Assembly (NCBI GenBank): GCA_934454215.1
Contig: CAKSGG010000121.1
Coordinates: forward strand, 1-10,355
Length of the DNA: 10,355 nt
From: an uncultured Clostridia bacterium
GTDB taxonomy: Bacteria; Bacillota; Clostridia; UBA1381
Direction of reading: 5' to 3'
Of the stretch, positions 1 through 4,747 are shown piece by piece. Under the pieces are notes generated by a model, which saw nothing but the letters and a program-made list of their open reading frames with translations, did no database searches and was not told the origin of the DNA. The translations under genes were made by a program, and so were the position numbers. The first letter of the stretch is position 1; each line of letters begins with the position of its first letter.

Positions 1-25
1 TAAGGAAGTTTTTTGAAATGTAGAT

Positions 26-53
26 GGAGTAACACTTTTCGGGGTGTTACTCC
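26..53. terminator. Hairpin beyond the recombinase gene, possible terminator
   Basis: A perfect 10-bp stem (GGAGTAACAC at 26-35, GTGTTACTCC at 44-53) with an 8-nt loop lies 9 bases past the recombinase stop codon. The plus-strand side is followed by GTTTGCTTTT, a modest T tract; the minus-strand side has no good T tract. It could end transcription on either strand. Because large serine recombinase genes often sit at an element's end, it could also lie near an attachment site, but no core site can be recognised. Confidence 0.45.
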
Positions 54-61
54 GTTTGCTT

Positions 62-1765
62 TTATGCAGATATTTGTTTGTATTCACTAGAATTTTCTTT
101 AACTGCCTGCATAAGCTTTTTAAGTTCTGCCTCGTCCGGGTTTTGAAATAGACCAATAGCGGTAAAGGTAATATCAACCTTTACGGAATTGTGAGCGTGT
201 TTCTTTTCGGGATTATGAATCTCTATTCGTTTTATCAGCTTGTTTACAATCGTGGGCGTAAGCTCTTTAATCTCTGTGAATTCCATTAAGCCTTGATACA
301 AGGTTTTCATATCCACCGTCTTTTTCTCAGCGTCACGAAGTTCTTTCTCGCAATCGGATATAAGCAATTCCAATTCCTTTTGCTCCTTTTCGTATGCAAC
401 AGCCATTTTGGAATACCTGTCATCAGGTAGCTTGCCGATTACATTGTCTTCATAGATACGAGTGAAAAGCTTGTCCAGATCTGCAATACGTTTTTTACTG
501 TTTTCGAGAGTTTGCGTTAATTCGTGAACTCTCTTTTTGTGTAATGAGGATTGTTTGTTCTGCTGAATTATACGGAATACCGAACCATAGCAACGAACGA
601 AATCCGCCAAAGCCGATATTTCATCAAGCACAATCTGTTGCAAAACCACATCACGGATATAATGGATTGTGCAGGAACCTCTGCCGTCTTTATAGTTGGC
701 ACAGCGGTAAAATTCCTGATTTCGTTTCAAAGATTTTGCCGCACAAAAATGAAGCTTGGAGCCGCAATCAGCACAGAACAGCAATCCCGCAAATAAGCTC
801 TGTCTGCCTGTTGCCGTATTTCTTCGCTTGTTTTTTCGCAGTTCCTGAACTCTCAGCCATATCTGCTCATCAATGATTGCTTCTTGAGTGTTGAAGATAA
901 TCTGGTACTCCTCTTTTGGCTTATGAACTTTTTTATGCACCTTGTAGCTGACGGTACTGGACTTTCCGTTTACAGTACATCCTGTGTATTGCTGATTTTC
1001 AAGAATATTTCTTATCGTTGTGCAGTCCCATCCGTACACATTAGCCGGAGTTGGATTACTGTGCTTTCTGCCTATCGAATCATAATATGCAGACGGTACA
1101 AGCACTTTCTCTTTTTCAAGCTGTTTAGCTATCTGCAATGGTCCTTTGCCTGCTAAACATAAATTAAAAATCTTACGAACAACTTCTGCTGCAGGCTCAT
1201 CAATATACCATTGTTCTTTGTTTCCTTCAATCTTTTTGTAACCAAAGAGAACTGTTGCGGATACTCTTTTTCCTTGTGAAGCCTTGAGTTCGTTGACTGC
1301 ACGAATTTTCTTGCTTGTCTGCGCTGCATACCATTCGTTGAAAATACTGTAAAACGGAAGCATTTCCATACCCTCTCCGGTGGTGCTGTTTACATTTTCC
1401 TGAATGGCGATAAAGGTAACGCCTAATGACGGATAAACAACCTGTGTCAATCTGCCCATTTCCACTTGCTCACGACCGAAACGGGAAACATCTTTTACGA
1501 TGATTGCTCCGACTTCGCCATTCTCTACCATTCGCTGCATACGCTGAAAATCCGGACGATTAAAGGTGGTCCCACTTACGCCGTCATCCACAAAGAATTG
1601 CGGATGTAAATATCCGTGTTTCTTAGCATAATCCAAAAGAATTTCCTTTTGATTGGTTATGCTGTTGGATTCCATATCCTTTTTATCATCGTCAACAGAT
1701 AAGCGGCAATAGAGTGCTGTTATTTTCTCTTTTTCCTGCCCGTTATTATTGTTTTTAGTTGTCAT
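62..1765 (-). CDS. Large serine recombinase (site-specific integrase/excisionase, DUF4368 type)
   Basis: Probably catalyses integration and excision of the element by a phosphoserine intermediate, as TnpX does for Tn4451. At 567 aa it has the usual layout. The N-terminal resolvase domain (about 15-160) carries the likely nucleophile Ser23 in YCRLS and the catalytic-arginine block SRFGR (Ser94 to Arg98). The recombinase domain spans about 180-300. A zinc ribbon follows (Cys331, Cys334, Cys355, Cys365), then a helical coiled-coil-like stretch (about 390-480) and a C-terminal region ending in HNSVKVDITF, typical of DUF4368 recombinases. I chose the start at 1765 over the ATG at 1801 because GGAAAGGAGC sits about 9 bases before it, and the extra 12 residues overlap a leader dyad. 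It is last in the minus-strand group, 88 bases after the tnpW-like gene. It appears intact. Confidence 0.95.
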   Translation of the reverse strand: MTTKNNNNGQEKEKITALYCRLSVDDDKKDMESNSITNQKEILLDYAKKHGYLHPQFFVDDGVSGTTFNRPDFQRMQRMVENGEVGAIIVKDVSRFGREQVEMGRLTQVVYPSLGVTFIAIQENVNSTTGEGMEMLPFYSIFNEWYAAQTSKKIRAVNELKASQGKRVSATVLFGYKKIEGNKEQWYIDEPAAEVVRKIFNLCLAGKGPLQIAKQLEKEKVLVPSAYYDSIGRKHSNPTPANVYGWDCTTIRNILENQQYTGCTVNGKSSTVSYKVHKKVHKPKEEYQIIFNTQEAIIDEQIWLRVQELRKNKRRNTATGRQSLFAGLLFCADCGSKLHFCAAKSLKRNQEFYRCANYKDGRGSCTIHYIRDVVLQQIVLDEISALADFVRCYGSVFRIIQQNKQSSLHKKRVHELTQTLENSKKRIADLDKLFTRIYEDNVIGKLPDDRYSKMAVAYEKEQKELELLISDCEKELRDAEKKTVDMKTLYQGLMEFTEIKELTPTIVNKLIKRIEIHNPEKKHAHNSVKVDITFTAIGLFQNPDEAELKKLMQAVKENSSEYKQISA

Positions 1766-1782
1766 AATTAAATGCTCCTTTC

Positions 1783-1838
1783 CGACAACCGGGCATTGCA
1801 AGATAATGCAAGTATATACTGCAACGCCATTGTTGTCG
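1783..1838. promoter_or_regulatory. Imperfect dyad with TTGCA repeats in the recombinase leader
   Basis: Between the tnpW-like gene and the recombinase the arms CGACAAC (1783-1789) and GTTGTCG (1832-1838) are perfectly inverted. The pairing continues inward between GGCATTGCA and TGCAACGCC with one mismatch. On the coding strand three TTGCA pentamers fall inside it. The base of the hairpin touches the recombinase ribosome binding site (about 1774-1783), so folding of the mRNA or protein binding could limit recombinase synthesis. No clear promoter was found here. The regulatory role is inferred. Confidence 0.45.
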
Positions 1839-1853
1839 AATGTGTAATTTTGC

Positions 1854-2042
1854 TTATATGAGATTTTCCTGCTTTAATAGTTCGATAAACTGATGCAGAA
1901 CACTTTCCGTTCCTTTATCATCAAAGCGGGAGCTTACTTCAAAATATCTGCCGCCGATTTTATGGATAGTAGGTTTGTTGGCTTCATATTGAAACGGAAA
2001 TATATCACTATGTTCTAATCCAATAAATTTGTCATTCATCAT
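1854..2042 (-). CDS. tnpW: TnpW-like small transposon protein
   Basis: A 62-aa protein whose core, HKIGGRYFEVSSRF followed by ESVLHQFIELL, follows the pattern of TnpW proteins of Tn4451-like elements: a short beta hairpin with K-I-G-G and Y-x-V, then a helix near the C-terminus. Its biochemical role is not known to me. Its ATG overlaps the parB stop as ATGA, and GGGAGGA lies just ahead, so the two genes are probably translationally coupled. A second ATG directly follows the first (MMND) and has slightly better spacing. The assignment rests on pattern memory over about 40 residues, so tnpW is a likely rather than a certain name. Confidence 0.72.
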   Translation of the reverse strand: MMNDKFIGLEHSDIFPFQYEANKPTIHKIGGRYFEVSSRFDDKGTESVLHQFIELLKQENLI

Positions 2043-2893
2043 CGTTCCTCCCTTGCGTTGCGTTCTCGTTTTCTCTGCCAGTTCTCCAATAGTTTTATGA
2101 TTGTTTTCTGCATATCTTTGTTGGAATAATTCTTTGGGAAATACTTTCGTATATCCTCCGTCATAAATTTGACTTGTTCCTTTTGGTTTGGCTTTTCCTC
2201 ACTTAACACAGCAAATACCGTGTCAACAGACAATCTTCCTTGGTTGCTGAATTTTCGCAAACGCTGAGCCTGTGAGAGTGACGGAGTAGCGTCGGTATAT
2301 TCAATTTCATCAATCAAGACTCGTTGTTCTCTTTCGGGTAAATATGAAATTTCAACAGCAGGAGTAAACGCTATCCTCTGTTCGTCCACCATTTTTAGCA
2401 GTTCGGGGATGAGGTAAGTAAGACGGATATATCGGTAAACTTGGTCACGGCTTTCGCCTAATTGCTGACCGATTGTAGTTGCAGTATCCGACTTTGTCGC
2501 AACTTGCGACGAAGTTAAATCCGTCCTTTTTCCTTGTGCCTTCATCGCCGCAGCTTTCATCTTGTAAGCAAAAGCTTTTTCACTGGGTAGCAGATTTTCT
2601 CTTTGTAAATTTGCGTCCACCATTGTGATAACCGCTTCTTCTTTTGTGAGTTCCTTTACTATTGCGGGAATGGTATCAACGCCCAACTCCCTACAAGCTG
2701 CCACTCGTCTGTGTCCGCTGATGATTTCATATTTGCCCCTTAAAAGCGGGCGGACAATTACCGGCACCAACATACCTGTTGTACGAATACTCTCCACAAG
2801 TTCCGCTTGTTCCTCGCCGGTTCTTTCCTTGAACGGATGATTTTCGAAGGGGATAAGGGCGTCTATTTTTATCTTTTCAATTCTTTCTGTCAT
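2039..2893 (-). CDS. parB: ParB/Spo0J-like DNA-binding protein
   Basis: A 284-aa ParB family protein. The ParB/Srx domain (about 8-105) contains the CTP-binding and arginine-patch motif GHRRVAACREL at residues 60-70 and the segment ENLLPSEKAFAYKMK (99-113). A helix-turn-helix region, IGQQLGESRDQVYRYIRL, lies at 141-158. The C-terminal part is basic and ends RKRERNAREER. No ParA partner is in the window. In clostridial conjugative elements such stand-alone ParB-like proteins are common; stabilisation of the circular form or gene regulation are the usual guesses. The ATG at 2893 is preceded by GAGAGGT with good spacing. The gene begins 15 bases after the upstream 100-aa gene and overlaps the tnpW-like start, so the three genes form an operon. 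Confidence 0.9.
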   Translation of the reverse strand: MTERIEKIKIDALIPFENHPFKERTGEEQAELVESIRTTGMLVPVIVRPLLRGKYEIISGHRRVAACRELGVDTIPAIVKELTKEEAVITMVDANLQRENLLPSEKAFAYKMKAAAMKAQGKRTDLTSSQVATKSDTATTIGQQLGESRDQVYRYIRLTYLIPELLKMVDEQRIAFTPAVEISYLPEREQRVLIDEIEYTDATPSLSQAQRLRKFSNQGRLSVDTVFAVLSEEKPNQKEQVKFMTEDIRKYFPKNYSNKDMQKTIIKLLENWQRKRERNAREER

Positions 2894-2908
2894 TGTAAGT
2901 ACCTCTCT

Positions 2909-3211
2909 TTAGCTCAAAATCTCTACGGCTTTCAGATAAATGCCTTTGGTATTTTTCTCGTATATGAGCTTTAATTTTGTTCCGTTATCTATGTCATAAA
3001 ATCCAAGATATTTCTGCCACCAGAACACCGGAGTGATGATTTTATTTCCGTTTACCAGCCGGAAGAATAGGCGGAGCATTCCTGAACCGGCTTCTGCTCG
3101 CATTATCAATGTGGCGATATATTCACCTTCTTTGTCTATAAATCTGTAATCTCCCGTGTAAATTCTTTCCTCACGCATTTCTGCACAGCTATATACTTTA
3201 TTTGCTATCAT
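2909..3211 (-). CDS. Conserved-looking element protein of unknown function (100 aa)
   Basis: I do not recognise this family. The 100-aa product has no membrane segment or signal peptide. It alternates short hydrophobic and charged stretches (YIATLIMRAEAG, MLRLFFRLV, FWWQKYLGFYDI, KLKLIYEK), which suggests a compact beta-rich fold. AGAAAGGA lies about 6 bases before the ATG, a strong site. It is followed after 15 bases by parB and by the tnpW-like gene, so it is the first gene of that operon. The 215 bases upstream are A+T-rich with several TATA-like stretches, but no convincing -35/-10 pair can be chosen. Confidence 0.75.
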   Translation of the reverse strand: MIANKVYSCAEMREERIYTGDYRFIDKEGEYIATLIMRAEAGSGMLRLFFRLVNGNKIITPVFWWQKYLGFYDIDNGTKLKLIYEKNTKGIYLKAVEILS

Positions 3212-3426
3212 AATGTTTCCTTTCTCTTAATCAGTAATTTCTTTTCCGGCTGGTAGAGAGAATATATATTTATTTATATAGTTATAGGGGAAGGGTTTCT
3301 GTGTTGTTTTTTCCGAAATTAACTTCCAACCTATAGTCACACTTTTTCTGTATGAAAAAGGTGCTAATTTTTCTGATTTTTCCCTCTGTAAGCCGTTTGA
3401 TTTTTGAATAAGTGTAATTCCTTGCC

Positions 3427-3636
3427 TTATCCTGTGTCGTTAAAATCGTTGCCGTTGGGTGCGTTTTTGACACCTCTTTTGGAATGATATTTTGGACAAC
3501 TGACAACAACCGCTCGAAAGCTTTGTTTGCATTGGTTTAAGCATTTACGGCATAGATTGTTGTAAGTTCTTCTGTCGGTGATGGGACTTAGGAAGAACGC
3601 CCATTCTTGTTTTGCTTTCTTTGATAATCTCGACAT
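3427..3636 (-). CDS. Small Cys-motif mobile-element protein (69 aa)
   Basis: A basic 69-aa protein starting MSRLSKKAKQEWAFF and holding Cys29, Cys32, Cys36 and Cys47 (C-x2-C-x3-C-x10-C), a possible zinc site. I recognise the general pattern (MSRLSKK...EW.FF, then CRKC..CKQSFRAV) from small genes of clostridial conjugative elements, where no function is assigned to my knowledge. I chose the start at 3636 rather than the ATG at 3678 because AAAGGAG lies 8 bases ahead of it and the family-like sequence begins there. It stands alone, 215 bases ahead of the 100-aa gene, and is the first backbone gene left of the inserted cassette. Confidence 0.78.
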   Translation of the reverse strand: MSRLSKKAKQEWAFFLSPITDRRTYNNLCRKCLNQCKQSFRAVVVSCPKYHSKRGVKNAPNGNDFNDTG

Positions 3637-3970
3637 TATAAAAACTCCTTTCACTTGGTAGGCAACGAAAACGGTCAAAAATTAACCCCTGCCAAATATT
3701 TTTTTATTACCCCTTCACTTGTTAGAAGCGGGAACGCTTTTTTGGGGGTTGAAAAATTTATATTTTTTAATATTTGCCTCTCTACTCATTTGGACAAAGG
3801 GTGCCAAAATGCACACCCAAAATAACCACAAACTAAAAAAATTCCTCTCATTTGTTTGAACTGTGAGAGGAAATAGTCAGGGTGTTTTTCTAAAAACTTT
3901 CAATTTTTTGCGTGAAATAAAAAAAGATCCCCGAAAAAATCTCTCGGAAATCTAAATCGAAATTCTATTA
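3637..3970. other. Noncoding backbone spacer rich in hairpins
   Basis: No protein gene with a ribosome binding site was found on either strand. Besides the terminator at 3834-3872 it contains a 5-bp hairpin, AAGCG/CGCTT at 3726-3739, followed by six T (weak plus-strand terminator candidate). It also contains a small dyad, GGGTG/CACCC, at 3799-3818. Long A and T runs dominate the rest. The promoter of the 69-aa gene should lie near its right side, but no clear match was seen. Confidence 0.5.
3834..3872 (-). terminator. Rho-independent terminator, minus strand
   Basis: A perfect 9-bp stem (TTCCTCTCA at 3842-3850, TGAGAGGAA at 3864-3872) with a 13-nt loop is followed on the minus strand by a run of seven T. 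It would stop transcription coming leftward from above 3872. No protein gene now lies directly upstream on that strand. It may once have ended the tnpV-side backbone operon, before the cassette was inserted. Confidence 0.72.
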
Positions 3971-4043
3971 TGTTCAATCTTAGCGAGCAGACCGTTTGTA
4001 TATCCAAACGGTAATTTTATTCTTTAGGGACACCCTAAGACCT
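3971..4043 (+). repeat. Left structured inverted end of the restriction cassette
   Basis: Matches the reverse complement of 9321-9397. The outer 20 bases (3971-3990, ending CTTAGCGAGCAG) agree at 18 of 20 positions. The inner block CACCCTAAGACCT (4031-4043) is identical over 13 bases, and TTAGGG precedes it in both. Between the blocks lies a perfect 8-bp hairpin (ACCGTTTG 3991-3998, CAAACGGT 4005-4012). TTAGGG/CCCTAA (4024-4038) can form a second hairpin. TCTTAG in the outer block can instead pair with CTAAGA in the inner block to close the whole unit. It marks one edge of the plus-strand insert. Confidence 0.75.
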
Positions 4044-4128
4044 GAAAGAGAATCACATATTCTCATTTTCAAAAAATAATATTTTCCTTCAAGGATATTT
4101 CAAAATCAGTTCGTTATAATGCATTAAA

Positions 4129-4170
4129 AAACACAAAAAGGTCCTTTCCCGAACAAGCAGGAAAGGCCCT
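4129..4170 (-). terminator. Terminator of the candidate small RNA, minus strand
   Basis: The stem CCTTTCC (4143-4149) / GGAAAGG (4160-4166), extended past one mismatch by GG/CC, has a 10-nt loop. On the minus strand it is followed by TTTTTGTGTTTTTT. This is a good intrinsic terminator for leftward transcription, and nothing but the candidate RNA lies upstream of it. Confidence 0.62.
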
Positions 4171-4337
4171 AACACTGTACGAAACAAAATCGAGCAACAA
4201 AAAAGCACCGCAGAAACAGATACACAAAAGGGTACAATTATCCCTTCGTATATCCGGTTTCGTACGGCGCTTGGTAGCTTAGTTTCTTAAAAACTATCTC
4301 CGCTTGCTCGATTAGAAATCGTAAATATTCATTTGAT
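4129..4337 (-). ncRNA. Candidate structured small RNA (about 205 nt)
   Basis: On the minus strand a promoter-like pair (4344-4372) is followed by about 200 noncoding bases with strong pairing, ending in a terminator at 4129-4170. A 10-bp outer stem (AATCGAGCAA 4188-4197, TTGCTCGATT 4304-4313) encloses a long imperfect hairpin at 4203-4272 built from AAGC/GCTT, CCG/CGG, GAAAC/GTTTC, GATA/TATC and AAGGG/CCCTT. A further arm, GTACGAAAC (4177-4185), is perfectly complementary to GTTTCGTAC (4257-4265) inside that hairpin, so two folds compete or form a pseudoknot. I know no matching RNA family. The strand is favoured by the T tract, but a plus-strand TATAAT at 4115-4120 leaves the other direction possible. 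Confidence 0.42.
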
Positions 4338-4343
4338 ATTACA

Positions 4344-4372
4344 AGTCTACATCATTTAATTCTGAATTTCAA
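4344..4372 (-). promoter_or_regulatory. Possible promoter of the candidate small RNA
   Basis: Read on the minus strand, TTGAAA (4367-4372, five of six consensus bases) is separated by 17 bases from TAGACT (4344-4349, four of six). Transcription would begin near 4337. The match is moderate and the region is A+T-rich, so a chance match is possible. The link to a terminator about 200 bases on is what makes it worth listing. Confidence 0.4.
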
Positions 4373-4393
4373 TAGCTATTTTCAAATTCGTAG

Positions 4394-4421
4394 TGAGGTG
4401 TCGCCATTTGACGACACCTCA
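4394..4421. promoter_or_regulatory. Perfect 10-bp dyad between divergent promoters
   Basis: TGAGGTGTCG (4394-4403) and CGACACCTCA (4412-4421) form a perfect dyad with an 8-nt centre. Neither strand has a T tract after it, so a terminator is unlikely. It lies about 20 bases upstream of the putative small-RNA promoter and about 70 bases upstream of the restriction operon promoter. An operator for a dimeric regulator, or an RNA hairpin, are both possible. Confidence 0.5.
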
Positions 4422-4469
4422 GCGTGTTGAAGCATATCATTTAAATATAAGAGAGCAAGGTTCATCCAT

Positions 4470-4507
4470 AAAGTCATTACTTTTATATTGACAAAAGTAA
4501 TGACTTT
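4470..4507. promoter_or_regulatory. 15-bp inverted repeat operator overlapping the operon promoter
   Basis: AAAGTCATTACTTTT (4470-4484) and AAAAGTAATGACTTT (4493-4507) are perfect inverse copies separated by 8 bases. The centre holds most of the -35 box and the right arm fills the promoter spacer, so a protein bound here should block RNA polymerase. Phd/YefM antitoxins repress their own promoters through palindromes, and the first gene of this operon encodes such a protein. Autorepression is therefore the natural reading. Confidence 0.68.
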
Positions 4508-4517
4508 GTGGTATTAT
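4488..4517 (+). promoter_or_regulatory. Sigma-A type promoter of the restriction operon
   Basis: TTGACA (4488-4493, perfect consensus) and TATTAT (4512-4517, five of six) are separated by 18 bases. Transcription would start near 4525, just ahead of the AAAGGAGG site at 4537-4544. No other strong promoter was seen in the operon, so it probably drives all four genes. Confidence 0.8.
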
Positions 4518-4552
4518 ACACTAATATAAATAGTTTAAAGGAGGCGTAGCGA

Positions 4553-4747
4553 TTGTCTCAAAAAAAGCCTGTATTGCCTGATTATGAATCGGTTACGCCG
4601 TTCTTGAAAGGGCAAGCGTCAAAAATTTTCAAAGAAGTAGCTGATAACGATAAAGTTTTAATTGTGCAAAAACAAAATAAACCACAGAATGTTGTTATTT
4701 CCTATAAGCGTTATTTAGAATTAAAAAAGACTGGAGCGGATATATAA
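4553..4747 (+). CDS. Phd/YefM-family antitoxin-like protein, probable operon repressor
   Basis: A 64-aa protein resembling Phd/YefM antitoxins: the stretch ASKIFKEVADNDKVLIVQKQNKPQNVVIS followed by YKRYLELKK matches their N-terminal DNA-binding fold, in which V-I-S-x-x-x-Y is typical. It is shorter than usual (about 75-95 aa), with little C-terminal toxin-binding tail. The start is TTG; AAAGGAGG ends 8 bases before it and no ATG fits. No Doc, RelE or YoeB toxin is adjacent. Its stop overlaps the next start (TAATG), so it is coupled to the methyltransferase-nuclease gene. Together with the 15-bp dyad over the promoter this suggests a transcription regulator of the cassette. A toxin partner, possibly the HEPN-like protein at the operon's end, is only a guess. 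Confidence 0.82.
   Translation: MSQKKPVLPDYESVTPFLKGQASKIFKEVADNDKVLIVQKQNKPQNVVISYKRYLELKKTGADI

Noticed and set aside
544..1156. Three plus-strand open frames of 81-110 codons
   Set aside because: They lie antisense inside the recombinase gene, lack ribosome binding sites and have no recognisable protein pattern.
2625..2840. Plus-strand open frame of 71 codons
   Set aside because: It is antisense to the ParB domain coding region, whose GHRR motif is clearly real on the other strand.
3282..3509. Minus-strand 75-codon frame overlapping the end of the 69-aa gene
   Set aside because: It would start at a TTG without a ribosome binding site, overlaps the supported gene by 83 bases in another frame and shows no known pattern. 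A frameshifted continuation of the 69-aa gene was considered, but that gene ends naturally.
3971..4043. Integron attC-type site
   Set aside because: No proper GTTRRRY core pair is present, the two copies are inverted rather than direct, and no integron integrase is in the window.
4177..4313. Retron-like msr/msd RNA suggested by the outer inverted stem
   Set aside because: No reverse transcriptase gene is present in the window, and the adjoining genes form a restriction operon.
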